Positions 35,720 to 50,021 of a DNA stretch of 64,000 bases are shown here, in pieces; the first letter of the stretch is position 1; each line of letters opens with the position of its first letter. Source of the stretch: Anoplolepis gracilipes (lineage: Eukaryota > Arthropoda > Insecta > Hymenoptera > Formicidae); contig NC_132974.1 of assembly GCF_047496725.1 (NCBI RefSeq), positions 8,369,001-8,433,000 on the forward strand, given 5' to 3'. The translations under genes were made by a program, and so were the position numbers. Below the pieces are notes generated by a model. That model did no database searches. It saw only the letters and a program-made list of their open reading frames with translations, and had not been told where the DNA came from.

Positions 35720-37320
35720 GAAAAAAAGAAAAGATTGAAAGCGTCGACACGAGTGCAAATTTTTAATGTCACGGGAAGCGGAAGTCGCGACAACAACAGT
35801 TTTGAAAGTGGCGTTTCAGACGATATACGCAGGTTTATAGACATACTACGCGCACGATGCCGGAATAACAAATGCTCGGGAGACTGTTTTCTCGCTATGG
35901 TCTTCTCTTGCGCGCCGCAATGGCGATTTATCGTCCCGCGTCTCATTCCGAAAATTGTTTCGTCACGCTTTTACAATCCGTCGCCTCCCTCATCGTTTCT
36001 CTTTCTCTCGTTTTCTTCCCAGCTTGTTTTTTGTTACCTCTTTATCGTTACGTGATGATAAGCAAAAGAACTTTATTCTTTGTTTTAGTGACATAAATTT
36101 TGCACCACTCATCATTATCCATAGATCTTGAGTCTTTACAGTCGTAAGTTAAGCCGCTCGATAAAGCGACGCGGATATCCTAGCTTGCGATCGCAAAAGG
36201 TCAATTGACGCTGTAGAACGATTCGAAAAGTCAACTCGGACGAAGTGCTGGAGTTTCAGTCTTTTTTTTTCCTTGACGAACCGACAAATGCCCGCGGTGT
36301 ATCGAGTCGATCGACGCGAAAATACGCCCGAGTCCCGTTCGAGCGACAATGAAGCATCTCTCGTTCGAAGCGACAGCAGTACAGGAATCGAAACACGCCG
36401 GCCTCCTCCTCCTCTTCCTCCTCCTCCTCTTTCTTCGTTCTTTTGCTTTTCTCCGCGACCCAGCTTCCTTCCTACAGGGCCTTCGCGTACCTTCACCCGT
36501 GCTGGACCGCGTGGATGGCAGTGATTAATCACGCAAGGACGTCCGGTATTCGCGGCATAAAACGAGCGACGTGTTGCTGCCTCCACATACGTACATCTAC
36601 GTATAGCTGAAAAAAAAAAAAAGGATTTCGGGCAACCGTCCTGCGAACCCCATTTGCAATCCCACTCTAGTTTTGTCGTTTCTTCTTCGTCTTTTCGGTC
36701 GTTTAGCGTTCTCTCTTTGTCGTTGACCTATGCCTTTACGTTTAACCCTCCTGTCACACGAGTAATAATAGAGAAGCCCGACGTGTTCGCTTTCTCGATG
36801 GTCACCCAGCGAAGTGAGTGTAATCAGGATGAGAAACTCGTTTTTCGAGTGGAAAAATATATATGGTCTATGGGGAGAACTGTCCGTCAAAAACTGTCCA
36901 GGATTCCGCGATAGAAATCGCGTTCGCAAAATGTTCTCGAGAATCGATCGACCATCAGCGCGGTAAAAAAAAAACGCGAGTCACGAGAGGAGGATAATTA
37001 GCGTATGCGCGAAAACACCCGGAACACTTACTAGAAACACTTAACTCTTACGGGGTCCTCCACTTTACTTAATTGCGTCCTTAAATCAACAGCCCATTAC
37101 GCTATTGCCGCTTGCTACGTCTGCCGCGGAGATCAATGCTTTTGGTGCATAAGAACAATTTCTTGGCGCGCATAATGCAAAGCGCATTTCGTCGTTTTGC
37201 ACTCGCATTGTATTCGTACTATCGAATCGATAACGAGATCGGTATCTTGTTAATATGCCGACTCTGCGATCTGTGCAAAAGACTTGGAAGGTACTTTTTT
37301 TCACACATTAAAAATTGATA

Positions 37321-40043
37321 CCTGTGAAATTATTTATCTCAAATTTAGTGTTATATATATAATTGATATAAATGTATATAATGAAAAATTATTTCAAATA
37401 TCGATTTTTTTTAATTTAGCTTAAGACGAAGTTTTGATTCCAACATACGTACATGTATCAATCAATACATTTAATCAATAAAGTTGGATATGTAAATAAC
37501 AAATTATTAAATTTCTAAACAATTAATAAATTATAAATTGGAAAGACAACATACGTAAAAAAATTTTAATATTTCTTTCTACTAAATCAATTATTGCAAA
37601 ATACGTTATCGAAACGTTAAAAAATATGTGAGAGCAATATATACATATATACTTGTAGACCGGATATATGTTATGAAGACAATTTATTTCTCACGATATT
37701 TCATGAAGATATCACGTAATTGCGGTTATACAAGAAACATAACAACTCTCTGTTCCGGATTGGGTTGATCTCATGGATAAGCGGACCTCAACTTATTGTT
37801 AGTGACTCGAACTCAAATCTCAGGTGTCTCTGGATTTTTCCAAGTTATCTTTATACCAGAGTTTCTCAATGTTTTTGTGTAAATTTATCTGGATTTCAGA
37901 TAAATAACCACAGAGTTGGAAATGCAGAGGAGACTATTTATCGGTCACTGTGTACTCTAATGTACACCATATATTGATCGTATAAACACATTTATGACAC
38001 ATGTCCGTGAAGAATGCTTACATCATCGCATTTATAACGTAAAAATTACGTTCTTTCCGTTTTTTATTTTTCTCTCTTTCGTAAATTGCGATCGATGATA
38101 AAAATCACCAAAACGCACCACGGATTCGTCGGTACTTTTGCCCCGAATCCGTCAACATTCCCCGAAAGAGAAACGAGATCCTATCCCCGAGATATCGAAA
38201 GAAAACGCGCACCGATAAGGAACGGGTCTTTGCAATCGCTAAGACGCGCTCAGATGTGTTTCTTGCTGTCCGTCTTTTTTTTTTTTTATCCCTTATGTAC
38301 TTTCCGGAGCCGATTCCGCGAAAATGAATGGACACTTTATCCAGGACTGAATCTGAAACACACGGCCGAAACGACGTTCGAAAAGCTTGGCTGGCGCACC
38401 CCGGAATAATTTCTCCACAGTTATCGCGATGCTCCGACAGAGTTTCTACAAAAACGGTTACTCACCAATGGAGATAAACGGAGTGTGCGTTAAAATGGGG
38501 ATTTCTACGGATAAAACAAAGCGATGTAGAATAAGTTTGGATATAATGTACAAGAAATGGGGATATAATAATAAGAGAATAATGATAACAAAAAAAGTGA
38601 GTGAAAAAAAATATTGTTAGATGTTGGAATATCTTCTCTTTCATGGAGCTTTATACAAGAAAGAAATAAGAAATGTTAATGGTTAATTATTAGAACATTA
38701 GAATTTTTACTATTTATGCGAATAATTAAAAAATCTACAAAATCTTTAAAAAGTTTTAATTTATTTTATATTTATTATTTAAAATGTACAGTTTATTTAT
38801 TGTTAGAATGTATACCTTAATGAAAACGTACAGTTTATTTATTTAATTTTATACTGAAAACGTACCTTTATATATAAAATTGTCTTTTATTGTTACGTAC
38901 AAAATATTCTAGTATTATCTTTCTATATTTTCTTTCAATTACAGGTTCTTTTATCAATGCATTGTTAACTTTGAAAAGGTTCAATAAATACCAATAAATG
39001 AAACTTACATAATTAATTACGTACCTAAAAGAATTAATAGAAAAGCTAAAAGATGTCTTAAAAAGTTGGGCTTTTAATTATTTTATTACAATTTCTCATT
39101 ATTCTTGTATTAAATTGGTACTCGCAGATCTATGTATGTTGCTCAGTTTAAGCATTTTTCTCTTAAAAAAAGTAACCATTTTTTTCCATTAAGAATCAAA
39201 AGAAGATAATGTAATCGAGATATTCTGAAAGAATGTTTTATGAGATGCATAATAATTATACATCTATAGTAATGAATTTTTTATTATTTTTGATGAGAAA
39301 AGCAGCATGTTACTGGCGTATCTTGCTTCATGGAGTATTTTTTAAGTTCTTTATATCCGGTTTTATATTTTATATTTAACAACGTATCAATGTAATTTTA
39401 CACAAATCACTATTCAATTATTAAATTTTAACAAATAAATTGTATCTAAAATAGATTTATATAATTCATTCAATAAAATAGTTAATGGAAAGTTCTTTAT
39501 TGAAGAGAAGCATCCCTTTAAATCGGGTAAATTCTCATTAGCCTTGCATTGACTCGATAATCTTATATATATATATATATATAGAGTGATTAATTTAGAT
39601 ATTCTCCTTTTAAAAGGAAGGCTACTCTTTTTTTCATCGATTATCGCGAACGTTATTGAGAAATCGGTAACACGAAAGCGTTTCGCAATGCAATCGTAAC
39701 GTAACCATTGATTTTCCATTACTCTCGTTGATGAAAAAAAAGGAATGATTAACGTAGCTCGTGTCGAATGTTCAAACGCATTGCAAAGCAGATGCCGCAA
39801 AAAAAAAAAAAACGTATCTTACTCGTTATCATTCCCTTCGCTGTAGCGGGAAATATTTTTCCGTCGAAATTGTTCGAAGCCAGATTAAATTTTGCAGTGA
39901 CACATTTTTATGGACGAAGCGACAAATCCTCGTTTTTTATGCCGTTGCTTCTTTCAGATACGAAATAGTTGCGCCGCGCGCGTTGTTAAATAAAATATAA
40001 TCAACTTATAGATGATATAAATGAATAACAGTCGAACCGCGCT

Positions 40044-40044
<1 letters not shown>
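37321..40044. other. AT-rich DNA with no gene seen
   Basis: No supported gene. A donor-like TTGGTGAGT lies on the - strand at about 38463-38455 after a 60-codon frame, but no acceptor or start defines an exon. A short (TA)n lies at about 39565-39582. Confidence 0.5.

Positions 40045-40083
<39 letters not shown>
40045..40083. repeat. Poly-T run (39 bases)
   Basis: The longest homopolymer in the window, within a moderate-GC patch (40.02-40.87 kb). Read on the - strand it could be a retrocopy poly-A tail, but no source gene is recognisable in the adjoining sequence. Confidence 0.9.
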
Positions 40084-43000
40084 CACAATTTTCTCGCGGT
40101 TATGGCATGCACGATCGAGCTGCGAAAAACGAGCGGGAAAATTAGATATTATCACATCCGACCGGCCGCGCGCGATCTATTTCCACAGCTACGCATGAAA
40201 ACCTCGCAATCGTGGGAAATTATTTTGCTCCACGGCTTTGCCTGCCGCTTTATTCAAAAATCAATAGAAAATATTTACCTACTCTGATGCTGATTTTTTT
40301 CCCCAGTGCTATTCTTTCGTGACGACATCCCATATCTACTGTATTTTCCGGCATTCATCAATCGAAGAGAATGGTCATGTTGGATAATTACGACGTACCG
40401 CTGCAATTAACCCTGTTTCCCTTCTACCCCGTTGCTGCTGCATTTATTTTCATGGGCAATCCGTGCGCTACGGCCCGTTTCCTTTTTTTTTCTTTTACGA
40501 GCTATAAAGTGACTAGACGCGCGAGTCGTTCCGAGCCACCGTCGTTACATCAATTTCAAGCTCTTCGCCCTCATTTCCGCTGCCGTGCCGCCTACCATCG
40601 AAATGCGACCGCAAAAGTGTAATTTTTTCAATTTGGCAAGGTACTACGAAAGCGTGACTCTCGCGTGTCGAAGGTGTTGCTCGAACGACCGTGTATGCGT
40701 TGAAATTGTGAATCGCACATTTTGCGCAGCCGAAACGGCTCGGCCAATTTGCTGCCGCTCTATAAACGGAAAACGGACGATATATAGTAACACTGGGCAT
40801 AAACTCTTTTGCTTCATCTTGCCTTTCTTTCTCGCAGTTGCTCTTTTTCATTTTATCCGTTTCTTTTATATTTACTCGCGGATTTATGTATAAAGATGAT
40901 GGGAGGCAGTTTTTTTTTCATACGGCTTTAACCGAATGTACAGATAAAACAAAACATCAGAATCAGAAGACTGATTTTATACATAAACATATATGAACTG
41001 TCGACCGTACAAAAGAAAAAAAATGAATAGGCAAGAAAGTATAGTATTTAATAATAATTAAATTATATGTTTATTATATATTTAAGAACTTTTATACATA
41101 TTATTATAATATTTTAGAGAAATTATATTTGATATCTCTCTGCACTTGTCGCGATAAACTCCCGCAATAAATGATTCACAAAAGCACCACGATGATGGCT
41201 AATGCTATTTTAATTTAAATATACATATTTATACCTTATAGAACGACGTTGTATGCTACAACTTTGTACGTTGCGCATAGTATCGGCCAGTATTACATTA
41301 TGTCTTACTTTAATTAAAAGGAGTTGCTTTTTATTTATTGAAGCAGATATTGTACGTATTTTGTTTGAAGCAAAAATCAATACTAAAAGCGATAGAAAAA
41401 ATTATAAGTTACTATTTTATTACAATATTTATACATAAATTCATCATTTTTTAAAACAAACCTGAGTTTAAAGACAATTTTAAGCGTGAAAATCACGCTT
41501 TAAATTTTTCATAAATTTAATTATTGTCTATCACTTATACATTAAGAACGCGAAGTAATGCCCAAATTGTTTAACCGGATGATTAAAGAAAAATCGTATA
41601 TATTATGCGTAATATAAAATGTGTTAGTTATATATTTTCGAACATTTTACCGTGCTTTAATTAGCCATTAACTCGATTTCATCAATCGCATTTGCATTAC
41701 GTAATATCAGGAGAAAATTGCCAATGCCATTTCAAGTTTTTAATCATTCATGGAACGGTGCTGCTATTTATTATAATTACTTTACAATAATTATAATTTT
41801 TGATAATGTCATGCATTTGAATATTAAATTTTTTTCAATTTGATCTTGAAAATATAAGAAAACAGTAATATTATAATTCATAATAATCGATAAATGTGAT
41901 ATAAAGAAAATCTAACAAATGTTAATATTAAATCGTTGATTTCTGTCTTGTAATTTTCAACCTTTGCATCTCGGCAACACTTTGGAAATATTTAAATCAT
42001 CTTTGGTTTATAAACTCATAAGTAAAAGCTTTTCCGATCGATTTTTCCGCATAACTCTGTGCGCATATATGCTTGTAGATACCGGAAATGTACTGTCGCA
42101 ATCAGTCCCACGGTGCCTCAACTTCGAGATTTCGATTTTACGTCGAAGTTAAGTCGACATTTATTCGGATCACTCCTTCCGTACGAATGTTAGCCCGACG
42201 GTTTTCCTTACAACAGGAAACCGCGAAGTCCCACGAGCGTACGCTGGGAATCGCAAGAGTCTGAAAGTCCAGAGGGACTGTTCTGCAAACTTCATTTCGT
42301 CACACACATACGGAAAACGTGTGCGAGATCGTTGAATCCGAATCACAATATTCCCGGCGGACTCTAATACACGTATATTCATAAAATGGGGTGCTTTTTC
42401 GACAGGCGAAATAAGATTCCGATCGATTTTCTCGTCGTTCGCCACACGCTCACGAGTGCACGCTATTTTGTAACTATTAGGGCTTCCATTGGCGAGTCCT
42501 CGAGAGGCCTGCTGAGATAAAACGTTTTTGACGGTATGCCAAAAAATTTCGCTAGATACATACCGTACACCGTAGAGTTTATTGTTGGAAATTTTTTATT
42601 AACACAATAGGAGCTTCGCGATTAAACAAAATTTAATGTGTAAATATTAAAGATTTTGTTGCCCTTTCACAAAGTTTTTATTTTACAATGTATAATAGAA
42701 ATGTAAAAAAAATATTAGTTTAGGAGTACACATACAAGTGAACTGGTAAGTTCGTAGCAGCAATCTTTAACTATAGGAAAGGTTAATATAATATTTTAAT
42801 TATGCTTTCAAGAATTATGAAAAGGCGTTTGACTATTAATTCCAAATCAGTTTCAAGTTATTCGCGCTCCAACTAAATCAAAGCATTTTCTTCACTTTTT
42901 CAAACTTTCACTTCGGAAAGTATTGACAGAAACGTCAAAGTTTGAACCTTACTTAGTTTAATTGACTCTATAAGAAGTATATGTAATAAAAATAATAAAA

Positions 43001-45148
43001 AAAATATTTATGACGTGCAAAGTGCATATTCTAATGCATTTATCATCTTCACAACCATTATTAAAATTAAACTAGGTACCTCATTTTTCTCAATTTTTGT
43101 TTTCTATCTGACAAATTGTAAATCAATATAGTAACTTGAAATGTATTTTAACATAAGTAAATGTATTTATATTTTGTTAATGTTATATTTTCCTGTTTTT
43201 TCTATCATATTTATTTAAATACATATATATATAATATACTGTATTTACTTATGTATAAAATACAGGAGATATAGATATTATATATAATAATATACATATA
43301 ATATAATATACAATATGATATCTGTATCTATTGCTGTTTTTATTTTATCCATATAAATATATATTTATAAATATAATAAATATTATTATTTTATAATAAG
43401 AGAAATACAGTTATTAACTATAATTTATTGCAATTACTATTTCTAATAATTGATTCGATAAATTGATTAAATTTTTGCTAAAAGAGGTCGATTTTTACAA
43501 ATTTAAAAAAAAAAAAAATATATATGTATATATATATTTTTTATACGATAAGTATTTTGTACATCCATACTTATCATTTTTGCATATTTCTTGTTGTAAG
43601 ATAATAGAAATATTGTTACTCGTCTTGTGTTTCTTTAAAAAAGAAATTAGCTTATAGTTGCTTGGAAAAGTTTGAAAGGGAGCGTGAATAATCCGGATAC
43701 ATTTTTAAAACATAATAAACTCATGCAAAATATTTAAAATAATGTTAACTTTGTGAGCAGATTTTTATTGAAATATTAGATAATATTGACTTTATATATT
43801 AAAGCATTTTTGAATCAAGTATATTCACAAAAAGAATTCAATTCTTTATAAAGTTTACTTGCGCAATGATGAGTATAGGTGTGCTAATTATGTATGTTGC
43901 TTTGAAATGTGTACATACAGTGGGATAATTTAGCACTGGTCAAACACACGTCTGTAATCAGCGCGAATTCTGCATGCCCAGTTCTCAAAGAGCTTTAGAT
44001 GTTGTGCTAGAAGGAATTTACTTTCGAATAGTAGAGATGCGCAGATCATATTGAGAACATGATATGTACTAAGTACTAAGTAAATGCAACAATGCAAATT
44101 GCATGATTAAAATAAGTTAAGTGTTAGGTTATATATAATCACACTCAACTTATAAACTATTCAAGCTATTGCAAAATACATGTCAAAGAGTTTATCGCGA
44201 CATTGATAACCTTTTGTTTATATCGTGTTAGCAACTTTTAACAATATCATTTGCAAAATAAAGTTCAGAAAATAGTTAATGATATATTTGAAATTAAAAC
44301 ACATTTGTATTCGCGAAGATATTTAATGGAATATCTTTTGATATCAAAGTTTGTGTGCTGCATTGCCAGTCAATAATAATGTTGTAATTAACACGTAAGA
44401 ACGTCATTATATTAAAAGCGTGCATCAGTTATGTTATTTTGCACAATTTTAAATTATAGAAATTGAAATATTTATTAAATTTTCTTTTATCAGAAATCGC
44501 TGTAACTGTGATTATCTACTTCTCAACATTCAATTATATTGTTCTTTGCAATTGCCACTTTTATAGAGACCGTAATATTATTATTATTATTCAATTACCC
44601 AAATATTAAAATATAGCCAATTAATATTTAATTTTTACACAAACAAATTAAAAACATTTTCGTGTACGATTACTATTATAGTGTATGTGGAATATATTAG
44701 TAGACTTTAGTCAGAGAACTTCTCTATATAATTTATGATCTGAATACGACGTGCATGCTAGATCTTAAGTGGGCGATACTCTCTATCTTAACCAATTTGT
44801 GTGTGTGTGTATCAGGGGAATTAAACTCCTAGTTATACAAACCATGATGCGTTATGTCTCAGCTGATTACATGAGGGATTATCTAATTTAGAGTTGTACA
44901 AAATATAACAAACATCAAATCAAGGTAAGAAGAAAAAAAATAAAAAGATATTTAAAAAATAAAGTGCTATAAAATTGGACAACAATTCGTAATGCTTTGT
45001 CATGTTAATTTATGATATACTTTTCTAAAATTAATATTAATTAAAATTATTCACTGAGAAAAAATTATATGGATTTAAGAGAAAATTTATCTGATAATGT
45101 TTCAAACCTTCGGATTTAACTGACGGGGCATTAAAAGATGGGCGTCAA
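40084..45148. other. Gene-free stretch
   Basis: A moderate-GC patch at 40.1-40.87 kb is followed by AT-rich DNA. A small stem-loop (AAGCGTG/CACGCTT) lies at about 41483-41502. The frames at 40371-40893 overlap on both strands without domain evidence. No transposon ends or RNA genes were seen. Confidence 0.5.
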
Positions 45149-45720
45149 TCATCTTTGTTCTTTTTTACATTGACATGGGCTGGCTTGTGGCTGCGAAATT
45201 ACTCTAATCTGTCGATTATCCGAGACTTTATTCGCTTTCGCGTCAAATCGATGGGGATCGTTTGGCGCGCACATAATCGCGTGCCACTCAAACGTTTTTT
45301 CTGAAAACGGGGAATTGCGTATTTCCACGAGGCAGGAAACCCTCCAAGAGGTTTTCGAAGTTTCGGGAACCACTCGGTAAACTTCGTTTTCAACCCACCA
45401 AGGGTAAAGAACGACGCCGGGATCGGTGCATCCGAGTCACGCTGTTCCCCGAGGATTTCTCGCGGGTCTAGTTTAGGTACACACACTCCGTATGATGCTA
45501 GCGCGGTCTCGATGTGCGAAATGAGATTTTCCTTGATTTCTTCTATATTCGAATTTGCAACGAGATATATGTGCACTATAGAGACGCGTGTGTGCTGTGT
45601 GATGACATCGTTATGTCCAGCCGCTTTGTTCGCAACGTGATGTGCTCATTTGCGTCAGACCTGACGAAATTCCCTTTCGCACATTAGCTTTTTCATGCAT
45701 CTAGCTAAACCACGTTGATG
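45149..45720. other. GC-richer patch with a 125-codon - strand frame, unlikely coding
   Basis: The - strand frame 45576-45199 is open for 125 codons. It lacks recognisable motifs, a good start context, clear splice sites and a nearby AATAAA. A second - strand frame overlaps it (45149-45373). I do not call a gene, but this patch is a reasonable target for comparison with related genomes. Confidence 0.3.
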
Positions 45721-48700
45721 AAAATCTCCATATTGTAGACACATTTGCGTGTGTCTTCAGCATAGTATAACTATTTATAAGATATAAAAAAAGTTTTTAA
45801 GTTTTTTCTTTGTAGACGCTATATAATTCAATCGATAAACAAAGATATCTTGAAAAAAATTTGCAAAAATCATAATTACATTATCGTATGTTTACATATA
45901 GTATTATGTATTAGAGAAAATGCATATTTGGGGAATACCAGTTTTATTTTTATTTTATAGTTATGTATTTTATAGTTATATATAAATTAAATTTGTGCTT
46001 TTTGATGAAATTCAAAACAGTCTTTTGATAGACAAACGAATCACTTATTATAAAAAAAAGACAATTTAACATATTTCTTATTCTTTAGCAAATTAGAATA
46101 AAAAATTTAAACTAACACGTGATCAACAAGAAAGATTTGATAAAAAAATGATCAAAAAAAGGTATCGCTAATTTTTGGTATATACATGTATATATATAAA
46201 ACGTCGTATGTATATAATACATATTTGTAACATATAACTCTCTCTAATTATATCTGTACAATTATTTAATGTACAGCGCAGATTTAAATAACTTTTGTAT
46301 TTTTTGTAAGTATCCTTGTCAGCGCGTTAATTTTTAAACACCAGTGCTCGTAAATAATTCTACTAATTACAGAACGAGAGCGAAAAATAGCAAAGGGCCC
46401 TTCAGAAAATGTGAATACATTTAAAAATAATAGCACCGTCTTCTAGCTAGCACGCGGTTTACATCGTTTAAAGGCATAAATGCTGTTTTGGAGAAACGAC
46501 ATTTGACACCTGCGGACTTCTCGATGCGAGGGTCACGCGAGTGGAGGCCAGAAAAGCTCGAGTTTCAAAAGTGAACCGACGTGATCCATTTTGTCCCGCT
46601 TTGTATTTTCTGTACTTTGAAATAGCGCGAAGTTCTTCGTCAACGATTTGCAACGTTGTTCTGTTAACATAGAGTTATCGATTTTCTCGGATGGCTCAGG
46701 TGACGCTGTGTTTTTCGCGGATGATCGCAATCCTTTTTTGGAAATAAATTTTGGAAATAAATCTTTTAGCGTATCTTTCCGAGCAAAAATATCGCGCAAC
46801 TCTAATGGAAAACTTACTACAAATCGATTACTCTTCAAATTGTATACAACAGAGATTGAAAGATGTTCAACGTAATTTAGAAATTTTGAGGAGTTTGTGA
46901 GTAATTACATAATTACATAAATCTACAACATTCTTTTAAATATATTTATTTTAATATTGATCGTTGTGTGTCGTATAACGTACTCGAGATTACTTGAATT
47001 ATTCGGGATACAATAGATGTAAACTTTTTACAAGATTATTTATTTGTAAATGTGAATCTAAAAAACTTAATAACAATTTTATTTGTTTTTTCTTTTTTAA
47101 TTTAAAAGCTTATAAAAGCTACATTGAAATGTAATTAAAACAGTTTTTGTAAAACTTGGTTATAATATTCGAAAGATGGCTGAATGATATTTCTGTTAAA
47201 TTTCAATTTTAACTTCATATATAATAATATAAATATAATTTAATAAAAAATAATAAAAATAATAATAAATAATAATAATAATAAATTATAAGTCCATATA
47301 ATAGATATAATTTTTAATATTTGATATTGTTTTATAAAACGGTCGCACAATTATCGTTTTATTTTTACAGAATTTCCTATTTATTAACAAATGAAATAAA
47401 TACACACCGCGGTAAATTGAATAATGATAGTTCGTAATCGATGTATCTCTTTTACAACGCATCATACGCGTGATTTGCGAATTACTAACTAACGTAAACA
47501 ATCAGTATTAATAATACCATATGATCGACCAAAAGCATCACGCCATGAACTAATTAAACATCATTTCGACAAAAGTCTAACGACAACTGCGCTAAATATA
47601 CCCGCTGTAATTGACAATCTACGTAATTACGCTGCCCAATATATTAGCACGGAATATCGCGTATCGAAGTGATTCACGCATCGCGCTTCTACGTGGCCGC
47701 AGCTATTTATTCGGCGGAATAATGTGACATAATGGAAATTCTAAATGAGAACCGATTTACGTGTCGCGCTACAAACAATGCCATTTTCGCGCTGGCAGTG
47801 AGTTTGTATTTAAACCCGACACAAATAATAATCGTCGCTACGCGAAATGAAGAGATGTATATCCGACTGTTTTATTGCCAGATCCGCAAAATACACGCAC
47901 AATCTACTTGACGGCCAGCTTCTATCTCGTTACGTTCGACCGAACGCATCTACGTGCATTTTTGCAGCAACATTATATTATATAGCGAAAATATTAAGAA
48001 AACTGACATCTTCGCGACTACATTCTCGCAGGTCGAGTGCCTCCTAATTTTCCTCGAGATTCTTTAAGGTAGCGGCGAGAGTCCGCAGAGGGAAAAAAGG
48101 AGGAAAAGTTCAAGAACGGGTTTATCGTAATTGCGTTTGGTTAAGCAATATTTTTACTCAACTTGCCTCGCGCTACTCCGCGGATCCGGCTAGACGTTAT
48201 AGCCGCTCTAATGTAATACACCGTACCGCAATATTTTTCTGCAGGTAGCCATTCACGCGATTTCTTTATAGAAGGACAGAAATTCAATGGTGCTGTTAAG
48301 CCAGCCGGGTGCGCTGAGAGGAATCAAATAAAGCCCCTTTGCGGCAGAGAATAGAAAGGGTCGCGGTTTTCGTATGTATGTGGGATGGCGTATACTTAAC
48401 AGATATTTCAATGGTAAAGTAATATTCTTCTTGACAATTTTTCGTGTGATGCCGAACAATACGCGAGTTTAATTACGAGGCCATGCACACGAATAAGTGG
48501 AATTGTGCACAACTTTATTTACCGGCTTTTTCTACGAGTGTGTGATGTCATATAAATGTTTGCAGCGATGCGTGTCGTTATCGCATGAATATGTAAATAT
48601 GACATCGTCTTTTATCTTCGAGATTTTTTTTCGTTCTTATCAGTGTTTTGTGTATGTGTGTGTGTGTGTGTGTGTATGTAGAAAGGTCCTTTGACGATCA

Positions 48701-49284
48701 ACGACTTTGAGCATTCGTTGACTAACTTTGATTCTATAAAAGCAACACAAAGATGTTCACACGCAGTTAAAGCGCAAAGCGGAGTTTGCCAAGAAAGTTT
48801 AATTATTCAAAGATTCCTTGTTATCATCACGTGCAGTGAAATGTGTTATCGTACTTACACATTGGTTAAGACATTGATATATGTGCAATATTCTAATGTA
48901 AGCTGTAAATTAAACTTCCGTAAGCAAAGAGTATTTTATAAATGAACAGGATATACTTAATAACATATAAATTTTTTTAATGATGTACACATATATCCAC
49001 TGTCCATTATTATTTCTTTATATCAATTATAAATATATTATTTAATATTTGAAAATATTTAGCTATATTACTCTTTCTTTATCTAAAATATAATATGTAA
49101 ATCAATAATTTTGTATATTTAAATTGCTAATTATTTGCAGAAATTAAATTTCATAATAACATAGAACATTGAGATGATTATGTATTCTTATTAAACTCCC
49201 AAGAAGCTATTATTCCAGTTTTGAACTTTTTGAATAAAGTAAAGAGTAAATTTTCTACCTTCCTCTCTTTTTCTCTCTGTCCCT

Positions 49285-49288
<4 letters not shown>
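45721..49288. other. Gene-free stretch
   Basis: AT-rich DNA with moderate-GC patches at 46.4-46.9 and 47.5-48.5 kb and a (TG)n run at about 48655-48675. Open frames reach 101 codons (46533-46838, - strand) without recognisable domains. No gene is supported. Confidence 0.5.

Positions 49289-49362
<74 letters not shown>
49289..49362. repeat. (CT)n microsatellite, interrupted once
   Basis: Twenty-nine CT units, a TT interruption, then seven more units. Unlike the tract at 19.5 kb, no TATA or initiator follows; AT-rich DNA flanks it. Confidence 0.95.
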
Positions 49363-49363
<1 letters not shown>

Positions 49364-49722
49364 CTCTTATCGTTTATTCTCGTAAAAATATAAAACAATT
49401 AAAATGACATATAATAATCAATATAAAAAATTTTAATAAATAAAACCATTATTAAATTTATTATAAAATAATTATTATATTTTTATATTATTTTACTTTA
49501 ATTAATGAAGGAATCGTAAAAAAATAAGGAATGAAGTAACGGAATATAGAGAATCGTAAAATTATAACTTATGTTTAAAAAACTAATAATTGTGATAATT
49601 AAAAGGTTATTTGGATACACTTGCTTCTATTTATATTCATTTTCGCGATTTTTAAGAAAAATTTTTCTTTATAATGTTATAGGTTTTTCTATAATTATAT
49701 AAATTTAATATTTTTGACAATA

Positions 49723-49993
49723 TTAACCCTTACGATACACACATGGGTCATTCGTGTCCGATCGATTTCTATCCATTGAAATTTCTTAAAACTTCTAAGC
49801 GCGGCCCGCTTCTTATCTCCGCCTTTTTTCCAAAATGAATTATGGATATCTGTTCCAGAAACTTGAAAGTATTTTCACGAATTTTTGCAGATTTTTTTAA
49901 TCAATTTAAATAAATGAAAAAAACGGTCAGACTTGAAATATCCATGTGTGTATGGATGAGGCACCTAAATGTAGTGTGTATCGTAAGGGTTAA
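49723..49993. mobile_element. piggyBac-type MITE flanked by TTAA
   Basis: The 263-bp element (49727-49989) lies between TTAA tetranucleotides (49723-49726 and 49990-49993). Its ends are 16-bp inverted repeats, CCCTTACGATACACAC. TTAA targets and CCC-starting termini are hallmarks of piggyBac transposons. A second inverted pair, ATACACACATGG (49735-49746) and CCATGTGTGTAT (49942-49953), overlaps the left end but is set back from the right end, so the two ends are not symmetric. There is no open frame for a transposase, so it is non-autonomous. Confidence 0.85.
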
Positions 49994-50021
49994 TTTTAAT
50001 AGTAAAGAAGAAAAACTAATT

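Larger units (their letters stand above)
33100..37320. other. CpG-rich block with many overlapping open frames, likely regulatory or untranslated
   Basis: This is the largest GC- and CpG-rich block in the window. Frames of 60-240 codons are open on both strands at once, but translate runs such as poly-Phe from poly-A/T and Gly/Arg from CCT repeats, and contain no recognisable domain. The block is more like a promoter/5' exon cluster or conserved regulatory DNA than a set of genes. GTAAGA at 34096 on the + strand could be the donor of a non-coding first exon starting near the TATA box at 33712. Confidence 0.4.

Noticed and set aside
40045..40083. Poly-T as tail of a processed retrocopy
   Set aside because: No gene-like sequence or target duplication could be recognised next to it.
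45199..45576. 125-codon - strand frame as an exon
   Set aside because: No splice signals at its limits, no AATAAA nearby, no recognisable motif, and a shorter frame overlaps on the same strand.
43920..49000. Tc1-like transposon starting ACAGTGGGATAATTTAGCAC
   Set aside because: No matching inverted end at a reasonable distance and no transposase fragment was found.
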